Below are positions 25,149 to 33,501 of a stretch of DNA of 64,000 bases, piece after piece. The DNA lies in the NCBI GenBank assembly GCA_963772315.1, contig CAVYWJ010000003.1:620001-684000 (forward strand), read 5' to 3'. This DNA is from Haliangium sp963772315 (GTDB lineage: Bacteria > Myxococcota_A > Polyangia > Haliangiales > Haliangiaceae). The stretch's first letter is position 1; the number at the start of each line of letters is the position of its first letter. The notes beneath the pieces were generated by a model that was not told where the DNA came from, made no database searches, and worked only from the letters and a program-made list of their open reading frames with translations. The translations under genes and the position numbers were made by a program.

Positions 25149-25252
25149 GCTCGGGCTCGCCGCTCGGCAGCGCATATCGGCCTCCCGAGCGCTCGGGCTC
25201 GCCGCTCGGCAGCGCATATCGGCCTCCCGAGCGCTCGGGCTCGCCGCTCGGA
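25149..25252. repeat. 42-bp tandem repeat, two and a half units
   Basis: Units at 25149-25190 and 25191-25232 are identical (GCTCGGGCTCGCCGCTCGGC then AGCGCATATCGGCCTCCCGA...). A partial third runs to 25252. The 42-bp period equals that of two other unrelated arrays in the window. Confidence 0.9.
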
Positions 25253-25523
25253 ATCTGCAACACCCCTCGCGGACGCTCGATCGTGGTCGTTGCGAGTTGC
25301 AAGAGCGGTCCCGGAGTACTCGGGAGGCCTGTTGCACCCGACGGATGCCGGTCCCGAGAGGTTTTTCGGTCAGTTTTGCAGGATCGAGCGGCCGAAAAAG
25401 TCGAACTTCTCGCCTGCAGCGGCTGCAGCTTCGCGTCCTGACCACTCCTGCACACCTCCTGGCGTTCCGGAATCGCGATTTACACACTCTCTCCGACATC
25501 TTGCAGGTTCCAGCGCCGTTCCC

Positions 25524-25675
25524 GACTACTCGGGCACACCTGTTGCGGCCGTGGACGCCTCGTTTGACTACCCGGGCACACCTGTTGCGGCCGTGGACGC
25601 CTCGTTTGACTACCCGGGCACACCTGTTGCGGCCGTGGACGCCTCGTTTGACTACCCGGGCACACCTGTTGCGCA
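25524..25675. repeat. 42-bp tandem repeat, three and a half units
   Basis: Units at 25524, 25566 and 25608, with a partial at 25650-25675, each reading GACTACCCGGGCACACCTGT then TGCGGCCGTGGACGCCTCGT TT. The first unit has one change. The sequence is unrelated to the other 42-bp arrays. Confidence 0.92.
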
Positions 25676-25713
25676 TGCCGGCTGCGAGAACTTCGCAGGT
25701 GATCGGCCGGAGC

Positions 25714-25962
25714 GGTCACGGCGCCTGCGCCGGTGAAGATCATCGACAAGGGACTGCTGGCCCGGCGCTGCTCGCCCAGGTGGTGCTGTCGAAGTACCGA
25801 GCTGGCTCTTCGCCGGCTCCGATGAGGGTGCCGAGCGCGCTGCCATTCCTTGCACCGTGCTCGAATCGGCCGCCCGCCACGACCGACCTCGGTCTCTACC
25901 TGCGCGACGTGATACTCGAGCTCGCCTCGGGCTGGCCGTAATCTCGTCTCGACGAGCGCGCT
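25714..25962 (+). pseudogene. IS66-family transposase remnant (internally deleted)
   Basis: Two widely separated parts of an IS66 TnpC transposase are fused. First VTAPAPVKIIDKGL (about 25714-25758) continues one base out of frame as GPALLAQVVLSKY, the region before the DDE core. Directly after, from 25803, comes the C-terminal block WLFAGSDEGAERAA, then in a shifted frame LYLRDVILELASGWP, a TAA, and SRLDE. The catalytic DDE region between them is missing, so the copy is dead. Identification is from remembered IS66 C-terminal patterns; a database search would settle it. It is a small fossil in the repeat-rich region upstream of the split Rpn gene. Confidence 0.6.
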
Positions 25963-26127
25963 GGCGCTGCCCGCGTCGTCGTGCCGCTCGCCCTCTCGTG
26001 TCGGGTTGCCCCTTTGACGACGCAAGCGCTGCGCCGCCCCCTGCGCGGCGGTCATGCTATGCATGCGGGGACGTCACAGCCCTTGCGCCGGTGGGGGCGT
26101 CAACCCAACACGAAAGGGCTCTCGCTC

Positions 26128-26490
26128 ATGGAATACTCCCCTTCGCTCCCCACCTCCCTCGGGCTCGAATACGAGCCTTCGCTGCTCACGGCCGCCACGC
26201 TGGTCGAGTCGCTCTCCCGCGTGCTGTCCCAGCTCCAGCTCGTGGACGCTCCGCTGGCCCGGCAGGTCCGCCGCGCGGGCGTCGGCATCGCGCAAGCCAT
26301 CGCGGCCGCCAAGCTCGCGCCTCGCGGACACGCGGTCCGCCATCACCGCCGCGCCCGCGCCCAGGCTGCGGCGCTCATCGAGCACCTCCAGGCCACCAGC
26401 GGCCCGGAATACCACGTCGTCACGGGCCGCCGCGAGACCATCGCCCACGCCACCCGCATCATCCTGCTCATCGACAACAACGCCTGCTGA
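26128..26490 (+). CDS. Small helical protein, four-helix-bundle-like
   Basis: 120 aa from ATG 26128, with AAAGGG upstream. All-helical prediction by eye. Residues 35-75 (LARQVRRAGVGIAQAIA) resemble the second helix of the diversified four-helix-bundle family (DQLRRAA.SI..NIAEG), which is common near ribosomal or mobile DNA and has no settled function. Similarity is limited to this stretch. It stands upstream of the interrupted Rpn gene, same strand, 144 bases away. A hypothetical annotation is the safe choice. Confidence 0.45.
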   Translation: MEYSPSLPTSLGLEYEPSLLTAATLVESLSRVLSQLQLVDAPLARQVRRAGVGIAQAIAAAKLAPRGHAVRHHRRARAQAAALIEHLQATSGPEYHVVTGRRETIAHATRIILLIDNNAC

Positions 26491-27120
26491 ACGCCGGAGG
26501 CATCGGCTCCTCGCAGCTCCCGTGCCGCGCTGTGCCGCACTGCGATCTCGCGACCTTGCCGCACTGCAGTCTCGGGCGCGGCATGTTCACGCTCGCGCAC
26601 GATGTCAAGACCCTCCCGGTACGAGGGCGACATCATGTCCAGCAAACCACCGGACACCCCGTCCAGCGACGCGCCCGACGACGAGCCTGCGGCGCTACCG
26701 GACACCGGGCCGGACACCGGGTCAGACACGAGCACGGACGCGGGCCCGGACAGCGCCACCGCGGCCAAGCATCACGACGCCCTGTTCAAGTCGCTCTTCA
26801 GCGACCCGGTGCAGGCAGCGGCCCAGCTCCAGGCGATCTTGCCGCCGCGCGTGGCCCGGCACATCGACTGGGACAGCCTGCAGCCCGTCCACGCCAGCTT
26901 CGTCAACGACCTGCTCGAGCAGCGTCACGGCGATCTGCTGTTCTCGGCCAGGCTCACCGATGGCCGGCCGGCCTTCCTGTGGCTCCTCTTCGAGCACCAG
27001 AGTTGGCCATGGAGAGTGCGGCACCCGCATCGAATGAAACCGAGGCGAGTTCGTGGCCGTGGTGATACGGGCGGAGCGCGTACGGAGGAGGTAGGCTTGA
27101 ACGGTTGGCCGGCAAGAGGT

Positions 27121-27260
27121 CGGTACGTTACTTGGTGCCACGAGCCCGTACCAGAGTTGGACCGGGAGCCCCACGAGCACCCCATCCTGTTGCCATGCGG
27201 CCCAAGGCCGCGGGAGCACGCATTGTAGATTTCGACGACGTGGGCTCCGCGCCGGCCGGC
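27121..27260 (+). ncRNA. Candidate bridge RNA of the IS110 element
   Basis: Two successive stem-loops lie in the non-coding left end. The first (GGTGC 27134-27138 with GCACC 27177-27181, inner CCCG/CGGG) presents ACCAGAGTTGG at 27150-27160, identical to 26996-27006, which is the left target flank plus core plus element start. The second (GGAGC 27213-27217 with GCTCC 27244-27248) presents CATTGTAG at 27221-27228, identical to the element's right end plus core at 28538-28545. This is the order, target loop then donor loop, known for IS621 bridge RNA. The right-hand guides could not be assigned with confidence, and the RNA ends are estimates. Confidence 0.55.
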
Positions 27261-27288
27261 ACACTGAAACCAGGGCAGGAGCAAGACC

Positions 27289-28521
27289 ATGGAAACGTTG
27301 CGACGGCGGTGCGCCGGGCTCGATGTTCACAAGGACACGGTGGTGGCATGCGCCCGGGTGGTGTCCGAGGACGGAACGGTGCGCCAGGAGGTCGAGACCT
27401 TCTCGACGATGACCAGTGGGCTGCTGGCGCTCTCGGACTGGCTGGCGGAGCGAGAGATCACCGCGGTGGTGATGGAAGCGACGGGCGTGTACTGGAAGCC
27501 GGTCTGGCATGTACTGGACGAGGACTTCGAGCTCACGCTGGCCAACGCGGCCAATGTCCGCAATGTCCCGGGCCGCAAGACGGACGTCAACGATGCCACC
27601 TGGCTGGCCGACCTGCATGCGCACGGGCTGATCCGGGCGAGCTTCGTTCCGCCGACCCGGGTGCAGGAACTGCGAACCCTGCTGCGGACGCGTAAGCAGT
27701 TGGTGCGTGAGAAGGGCCAGCACGTGCAGCGAATCCAGAAGACGCTCGAGGACGCCAACCTGAAGATTGCCTCGGTGCTCAGCAACATCATCGGTGTGAG
27801 CGGACGGGCGATCCTGACGGCGCTCATTGCGGGTGAAACCGATCCGGAGAAGCTCGCTGACGTGACGCTGAGCCGACGCCTCAAGTCCGGGCGCAATCGC
27901 ATCATCGAGTCGCTCCGCGGCAACGTCACCAAGTCCCATCGCTTCCTGCTCAAGACGCACCTGGGGATGATCGATGCGCTCGATGCGACCATCGCCGAGA
28001 TCGACACGGAGGTTGGCGTGGCCCTGGAGCCCCTTTCGTCACAAGGCCGAGGCCTGACCACGATTCCCGGGGTCGGCACCCTGGCGGCGCAGAGCATCGT
28101 TGCCGAGATCGGTATTGATATGTCGCGCTTCCCGACCGTCGGCCATCTCATCTCGTGGGCCGGACTCGCTCCCCGCAACGACGAAAGCGCTGGCAAGCGC
28201 CGCTCCACGCGCGTTCGCAAGGGCGCGCCCTGGCTCAAGACCGTGCTCGTCCAGTGCGCCTGGGGCGCGGCACGAGCCAAGGATAGCTACCTCCGCGCTC
28301 AGTTTCTGCGCCTCAAGAGCCGCCGGGGCCCCAAGAAGGCCATCCTCGCTGTCGCCGCCTCCATCCTCACCGCCGCTTACTACATCCTGCGCGACGATGT
28401 CCCCTACAAGGATCTCGGCCCGGACCACTTCGAGCGCATGGACAAACACAAGGCTGCCGCGCGGCTCGTGCGCAAGCTCCACAACCTCGGATACCAAGTC
28501 GAAATCAAGCAGGCCGCCTGA
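27289..28521 (+). CDS. IS110 family transposase (DEDD recombinase)
   Basis: 410 aa, full length. The N-terminal RuvC-like DEDD domain has D12 (GLDVHKD), E63 (VMEATGVYW), D99 and D102 (KTDVNDATWLAD). A coiled-coil linker covers about 125-250. The C-terminal Tnp20 domain has TIPGVGTLAAQSI and SWAGLAPRNDESAGKRR, with S300 in the position of the catalytic serine. These enzymes insert circular elements by bridge-RNA-guided recombination between a donor and a target site. All catalytic residues are present. It ends 22 bases from the element's right boundary. It is encoded in the same direction as the Rpn gene it splits. Confidence 0.95.
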   Translation: METLRRRCAGLDVHKDTVVACARVVSEDGTVRQEVETFSTMTSGLLALSDWLAEREITAVVMEATGVYWKPVWHVLDEDFELTLANAANVRNVPGRKTDVNDATWLADLHAHGLIRASFVPPTRVQELRTLLRTRKQLVREKGQHVQRIQKTLEDANLKIASVLSNIIGVSGRAILTALIAGETDPEKLADVTLSRRLKSGRNRIIESLRGNVTKSHRFLLKTHLGMIDALDATIAEIDTEVGVALEPLSSQGRGLTTIPGVGTLAAQSIVAEIGIDMSRFPTVGHLISWAGLAPRNDESAGKRRSTRVRKGAPWLKTVLVQCAWGAARAKDSYLRAQFLRLKSRRGPKKAILAVAASILTAAYYILRDDVPYKDLGPDHFERMDKHKAAARLVRKLHNLGYQVEIKQAA

Positions 28522-29348
28522 GCCGACGCGTAAGTTTCATTGTAGCAAGGTCGAGCGCTGGATGAGCTGGCGCATCACCGACATGGCCTGGGAGTTCCTC
28601 AAGGGCTGGCGCACCCAGCACCCCGATGCCACGCACCTGCCGGCCATCCTGCCGATCGTGCTCTATCACGGCTCCAGGCCCTGGGATGCTCCAACATCGC
28701 TCATCGAGGCTCATGGATCTCTCCGACCAGGCCCGCCACGACCTCGCCGAGCACCCGCTGTCGTTCCGCTTCGTGCTCGACGATCTGCGCATCACCGAGG
28801 ACGCGGACATCGACGCCCGTCCTCTGGCGCCGCAGGCGCGCCTCGGCCTCGTGCTCATGAAGCACTACCGCTCCAGGGAGCTCGACGTCTTCATCGCCGC
28901 GCGCGCCGACGACGTCCGCCTGCTCCACGCCACCGAGCCCGGCCGCCTCTGGTTGTTCCGCCTCCTGAGCTATACTTGGCACGTCAACCGCTACATCGAC
29001 CGGGACACCCTCGTGCGCCAGCTCGTCTCGCTCGTCGGCCCGGAGATCGAACACACCATGCTCACCTACGGTCAAAAACTCGAACAGCAAGGCTTCGACA
29101 AGGGGGTCGAGAAGGGCATCGAGAAAGGCATCGAGAAGGGCATCGAGAAAGGGGTCGAGAAGGGCCAGCGAACCACCCTGCTACGCCTGCTGACGCGGCG
29201 CTTCGGCACGCTGCCCGAGCCCGTCGTCGAGCGCCTCGCTGGGGCCGCCTCTGCGGATATCGAGCGCTGGCTCGATCGTATCCTCGATGCCAGCTCTCTC
29301 GGCGAAGTCTTCGACACGCCCTGACGCCCAGCAGCGTCATCGCGCCCC

Positions 29349-29576
29349 GAACACACAATACTCACCTACGGTCAAAAACTCGAACAGCAAGGCTTCGACA
29401 AGGGCATCGAGAAGGGCCAGCAAACCGCCCTGCTCCGCCAGCTGACGCGGCGCTTCGGCACGCTGCCCGAGCCCGTCGTCGAGCAAATTGCCGCCGCCAC
29501 CTCCGCGGATATCGAGCGCTGGCTCGATTGCATCCTCGACGCCACCTCCCTCGACGACATCTTCGCCAGCCCCTGA
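29349..29576 (+). pseudogene. Tandem duplicate of the Rpn gene 3' end
   Basis: Starting at GAACACAC, this stretch repeats about 29049-29324: LTYGQKLEQQGFDKGIEKG, then TRRFGTLPEPVVE and ADIERWLD, ending at TGA 29574. It differs from the first copy by fewer GIEK units and scattered substitutions, so the duplication is not recent. The Met that heads this segment in the first copy (ATG) is ATA here. Without a start codon it is probably not translated alone. Confidence 0.8.
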
Positions 29577-30060
29577 CGCCCAAGCGGGATTTCACAAGCA
29601 ATTCTAGGTTGTTCCTGAGAGATCCCGCACGCTGCCGCGATTTACCCGGGCAAAGCCCACGCCGTCTTCGAACGCTGCCGGCTCGCCCTCGTCGGCAAGC
29701 CATGGCCTCGAGTCCACCGCCGCCTCGAGCGAGCACATCTTGCCCGAACGGCCGGTTCCTACCTGGAAGGCCGACTTTCCAGGCGCGGTGCACACGCGGT
29801 AGGTACGCCGACTGGGCAACCACCTGCTGCTGGCCCAAGCTGAACCGGGGCAGGTGGCCAACGGCCCGCTGGCGGAGAAAAAAGCCGCATATGCCCAGAG
29901 TCAATATCCTCCGACACGCTCGTTCGACTGGGACACGTGGAAATCCTCCCAGCAGGCGCCTGCCATAGCGCAGCCCGCAAAGCCATCATCATGCGACCGG
30001 TCAAGTAATCGAGAGCTTGCGTTTTGCTGCCAGTCTTTTATCCTTATTTTCGTAAAGTGC
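29577..30060. other. No recognisable gene
   Basis: About 480 bases. A frame in 29635-29960 contains readable protein-like segments (AVFERCRLALVGKPWPRV, SYLEGRLSRRGAHT) broken by stops, which may be an old gene remnant, but I cannot name a family. The last 60 bases before 30061 are AT-richer and are the likely promoter region of the FHA-sigma54 activator. Confidence 0.35.
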
Positions 30061-31548
30061 ATGACCACGGCCGCCAATACGCTCCAGGATGCGAGGACGC
30101 TCGAGGCCGGCGAGTCTGGTGATGCCATGCACGACGCCGACCCGGGGCGCTGTGTGCGGGGGTTCTGCCTCGACGTGGTCGAGGGGCCGGACGTGGGCGC
30201 GAGCTGGGAGTCGGAGGGCGCGCGCTGCACCATCGGGGCCTGCGGGGCCTGCGACCTGGTGCTGCACGACGACACGGTGTCGCGCTTCCACTGCGAGGTG
30301 ACGATCGGGCCGAGCGGCAGCCGCGTCCGGGATCTCGGCAGCGTCAACGGCATCTTCGTGGATGGCGTCCGCGCGGTCGATGCGTTCCTGCGCAGCGGCA
30401 GCCTGGTCAGGCTCGGGTGCTCGGTGCTGCGCTTCCAGTACGCGGGACGACGCGTGCCCGTGGAACGCTCGCGCCGCACCCGCTTCGGGCTCATGGTAGG
30501 ACGATCGTCCGCAACGCAGAGCGTGTTCGCCCTGCTCGAACGCGTGACGACCAACGATCTGCCGGTCCTGCTCGAGGGCGAGACCGGGACGGGCAAGAGC
30601 CTGGCGGCCGAGTCGATCCACAACGAGAGCAGACGCAAGGACGGGCCGTTCTTCCTGGTCGACTGCAGCGCGATCCCGGCCAACCTGCTCGAGAGCGAGC
30701 TGTTCGGTCACGTCAAGGGCGCGTTCAGCGACGCCGTGGATCGCATTGGCGCGTTCGAGGCCGCGAGCAGCGGCACGCTGTTCCTCGACGAGATCGGAGA
30801 GCTGCCGCTGCCCCTGCAGTCCAAGCTCCTCACCGTGCTCGACAAGGGCTGCTTCCGGCGCGTGGGCAGCAACCAGATGCGCAAGGCCGACGTGCGGCTG
30901 ATCGTGGCCACCAACCGGGATCTCCGCGCCGAGGTCAACGCGGGCCGCTTCCGCGAGGATCTGTACTTCCGCGTCGCGGTGCTGCCGATCCGCGTGCCCG
31001 CGCTGCGCGAACGGCTCGACGACATGGCCGACCTGGCCCGCAGCCTGCTCGCTCGCTCGCGACTCGCACCCACGGACGCGCGCATCGACGCGCTGCTGAG
31101 CGATGGCTTCGTGGCCTCGCTGTGCATGCACGCCTGGCCCGGAAACATCCGCGAGCTCGGCAACTACCTCGAGCGCTGCCTGGCCTTCGACCTGTCGGCC
31201 TCGGGCGACGCGGCGCAGGTGGCCGATGGCGCGAACGGCGCGGACGATGCGGACGACGATGCGGACGGCGCGGACGGCGTGCCCGACCGCGCAGCCGCCA
31301 CGGACACGACCACCGCGGCGGCGCTGGATAGCGCCGGCGACGGGCGCAGCGTGACCATCGACTTCGAGCTGTCCTACCGTGAAGCCAAGAAGCGCGTGCA
31401 GGACGCGTTCGAGCGCCGCTACATCGCCGAGCTCCTCCGCCGCCACGACGGCAACGTGGTGCGCGCGGCCGCCGCCGCCGGGATCGGACGCGAGTACTGC
31501 CACCGCCTGATCAAGGCCCACGGCATCGAGAAGCAAGGCGGCAGCTGA
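30061..31548 (+). CDS. FHA-domain sigma54-type transcription activator
   Basis: 495 aa. The order is: FHA domain (about 35-125: CTIGACGACDLVLHDDTVSR, HCEVTI, DLGSVNGIFVDG), which binds phosphothreonine; AAA+ domain (about 140-385) with Walker A GETGTGKSLAAESIH, Walker B GTLFLDEIGELPL and arginine-finger region; an Asp/Ala/Gly-rich linker (about 390-430); and a Fis-type helix-turn-helix (GNVVRAAAAAGIGREYCHRL). The sigma54-contact loop, normally GAFTGA, reads GAFSDA, which may weaken or change sigma54 contact. FHA-containing activators in myxobacteria are typically switched by Ser/Thr kinases, and a kinase gene converges on it 69 bp away. ATG 30061 was chosen because upstream sequence lacks domain signal. 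Confidence 0.9.
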   Translation: MTTAANTLQDARTLEAGESGDAMHDADPGRCVRGFCLDVVEGPDVGASWESEGARCTIGACGACDLVLHDDTVSRFHCEVTIGPSGSRVRDLGSVNGIFVDGVRAVDAFLRSGSLVRLGCSVLRFQYAGRRVPVERSRRTRFGLMVGRSSATQSVFALLERVTTNDLPVLLEGETGTGKSLAAESIHNESRRKDGPFFLVDCSAIPANLLESELFGHVKGAFSDAVDRIGAFEAASSGTLFLDEIGELPLPLQSKLLTVLDKGCFRRVGSNQMRKADVRLIVATNRDLRAEVNAGRFREDLYFRVAVLPIRVPALRERLDDMADLARSLLARSRLAPTDARIDALLSDGFVASLCMHAWPGNIRELGNYLERCLAFDLSASGDAAQVADGANGADDADDDADGADGVPDRAAATDTTTAAALDSAGDGRSVTIDFELSYREAKKRVQDAFERRYIAELLRRHDGNVVRAAAAAGIGREYCHRLIKAHGIEKQGGS

Positions 31549-31617
31549 GCGCGCAGACGCGCGCACAGCGCCGGCCTACACACGCGCGCACGGCGCGGGC
31601 GCACGGCCCCTGAGCGC

Positions 31618-33501
31618 TCAGGACGCGCGTACGACCCAGTAGCAGCCGAGCGCCTCGTCCATGGGAGCACGCGCGAGCCCGTCGTCGATGCCGGCCAGGG
31701 CCGCGGCGCTGGCCACGATCCAGGCGGTGTGGCCGTCCGGCGCCGGTCCCGCCAGAGGCTCGACCGAAGGCTGGAGGGAAGGCCCAGCCGAGAGCGCGGC
31801 CGAGTACCCGAGCGAGTGCTCGGACGCATGGTCCGCCTCCGCGCCGAGCAAGGCGCGCCGGGCGTGGCTCGTCTGCGTGGGCCACTGCGCCAGCCCGAGC
31901 AGCGCGCCACCCACGAAGGTATCGTGCCCTTGCACCTCGAGCACGTCCACGTGGACGATCACCGCGACCGCGACCCTGACCGGCGCTGCCAGCGCTGCCA
32001 GCTCACGGGCCAGGTCGAGCGCGCTGCCCAGCACGCGGCGACGCGCATCGCGCTCCGCGCCGACTTCCCCGGGCAGGGGCGCGGCCGCCAGCACGGCATT
32101 GCCGGTCTCCAGCGCCACGCGCAGGCCGGCGGCCTTGGCTGCTTCCGCGGCGCGGTCGAGGATCGCGTCCATGGTCTCGTCGATCTCATCCATGCGCTCG
32201 AAGATCTCGGCGCCCGCAACGCCCTCGGGCTCGTGTACCTCGACGCACATGCCGATGCCGGATACACGATGCAACGTGGGCCCGGTCATGCTGGCCCAGC
32301 GCGTCTCGGTCGGCGCCACCATCCGGGCCCGGCGCGTGTCGAGCGGCGTGACCGCGCCGGCGGGCCCAGTCAGCACGACGGGCATGACGGGCACGGCACG
32401 CACGGCAGGCGCAGCAGGCGCAGCAGGCGCGACCGCCCCCACTGGCCTAAAGGGCACGACTGGCCCAAAGGGCACGACTGGCCCAAAGGGCACGATGGGC
32501 CCCACGGGTGCGATCGACCCGATGGTTCGGTGCATCTCGGCCGGCGCCGGTGGCCTGGGCCGGCGTGGACGCACGCCAGCCACCCGCATGTGCCTGGCGT
32601 CCTCCGCTGCCGTGCCGGTGGGGCCGTCCGCGCCCACGGCAGCGCCCAGCGCGGCCAGGAGCTCGGCCACGCAGCCGTGGCGGTCCTCCTTGCGCTTGGC
32701 CATGGCCCTGGCCAGCACGCCGTCGAGCGCGGGCGACACCGGGGCCACGTCGCTGGCATTGGGCGGGATGGCGTGGAGGTGCAGCTCCTCGATCTCGACC
32801 GAGCTGTCGCCCTCGAACGGCAAGCAGCCGGTCACCAGCGCATAGAGCAGGATGCCGAGCGCGTATATATCGGTGCGCGCGTCCACGGGCAGGCCCAGGA
32901 TCTGCTCGGGCGCCATGGTCTGGGGCGTGCCCAGGATCGACTGCACCGTGATCAGCGCCGGCGTGTCGTCGGGCGCGGTGAGCTTGGCGATGCCGAAATC
33001 GACCAGCTTGGTCGAGAACCACGTGACGCACGGCACCGCGATCACGTTCTCGGCCTTGATGTCGCGGTGGATGATGCCGTGGCTGTGAGCCGCGGCCACC
33101 GCGTCGCAGATCTCGGTCATGATCGCCAGCGCCTCGCGCTCGGAGAACGAGCCACGCGCGCGCAGCTCATCGGCCAGGTTGCGGCCGTCCAGCCACTCCA
33201 TGGCGATGTACGGCCGGCCGTCGTAGAGCTCGCCCACCTCGAAGATCGCCACGATGTTGGGATGGCACAGCCGGCGGATGACCTCGGCTTCCTGGCGGAA
33301 GCGCAGGGTCAAGCGCTCGGAGCAGGCCATGGGTAGACGCAAGACCTTGAGCGCGGCGCGCTCGCGGGTGTGCACGTGGTGGGCGCGATAGATCGAGGCG
33401 AATCCGCCCTCGCAGGCCAGCGCGTCGACCACGTACGAACCCACCAGCGCACCGCCGGACAGGATCTCGCCATAGAGCGGTTTGATGTTTTGGAGAGTCA
33501 C
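31618..33501 (-). CDS. Ser/Thr protein kinase with proline-rich linker and cyclase-like tail
   Basis: 627 aa. GTG 33501 overlaps the stop of the upstream lipoprotein gene as GTGA. Kinase domain about 20-290: CEGGFASIYRAH (glycine loop), AALKVLRL (Lys), IIHRDIKAENVIA (catalytic loop), LVDFGIAKL (DFG) and APEQILGLPVDARTDIYALG. A linker has repeats of VPFGPV encoded by 18-bp tandem units (about 32450-32500) and runs of PAAPAAPA. The last 260 residues contain MCVEVHEPEGVAG and AVIVHVDVLEVQGHDTFVGG, recalling a degenerate class III cyclase homology domain; that is a weak impression. No membrane helix is seen. Likely partner of the FHA activator and the PknK-like kinase nearby. Confidence 0.88.
   Translation of the reverse strand: MTLQNIKPLYGEILSGGALVGSYVVDALACEGGFASIYRAHHVHTRERAALKVLRLPMACSERLTLRFRQEAEVIRRLCHPNIVAIFEVGELYDGRPYIAMEWLDGRNLADELRARGSFSEREALAIMTEICDAVAAAHSHGIIHRDIKAENVIAVPCVTWFSTKLVDFGIAKLTAPDDTPALITVQSILGTPQTMAPEQILGLPVDARTDIYALGILLYALVTGCLPFEGDSSVEIEELHLHAIPPNASDVAPVSPALDGVLARAMAKRKEDRHGCVAELLAALGAAVGADGPTGTAAEDARHMRVAGVRPRRPRPPAPAEMHRTIGSIAPVGPIVPFGPVVPFGPVVPFRPVGAVAPAAPAAPAVRAVPVMPVVLTGPAGAVTPLDTRRARMVAPTETRWASMTGPTLHRVSGIGMCVEVHEPEGVAGAEIFERMDEIDETMDAILDRAAEAAKAAGLRVALETGNAVLAAAPLPGEVGAERDARRRVLGSALDLARELAALAAPVRVAVAVIVHVDVLEVQGHDTFVGGALLGLAQWPTQTSHARRALLGAEADHASEHSLGYSAALSAGPSLQPSVEPLAGPAPDGHTAWIVASAAALAGIDDGLARAPMDEALGCYWVVRAS

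Larger units (their letters stand above)
27003..28543 (+). mobile_element. IS110-type insertion sequence, complete
   Basis: About 1.54 kb between two copies of AG (27001-27002 and 28544-28545), placed by comparing the interrupted Rpn gene with its continuation. There are no terminal inverted repeats, no longer target duplication, a long non-coding left end (27003-27288) and almost none on the right: the layout of the IS110 group (bridge RNA in the left end) rather than IS1111. The element is intact and so could be active. Confidence 0.85.
26635..29324 (+). pseudogene. Second Rpn-type nuclease gene, split by IS110 element and frameshifted
   Basis: The 5' part (26635-27002) encodes an Asp/Thr/Pro-rich start, then DALFKSLFSDP and LLFEHQS, parallel to the intact copy at 7426-8511. 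An IS110-type element follows. Reading resumes at 28546 as KVERWMSWRITDMAWEF and LPAILPIVLYHGSRPW; removing 27003-28545 rejoins the frame exactly (CAG AGC AAG). Near 28705 a one-base shift moves the frame to LMDLSDQARHDLAEHPLSF, which continues to the stop at 29324 and includes a GIEK repeat from 12-bp units. So the gene is broken twice. GAGGGC precedes ATG 26635. Confidence 0.85.

Noticed and set aside
25149..25675. CRISPR array
   Set aside because: Units are directly adjacent 42-bp tandem repeats with no spacers, and no cas genes are present.
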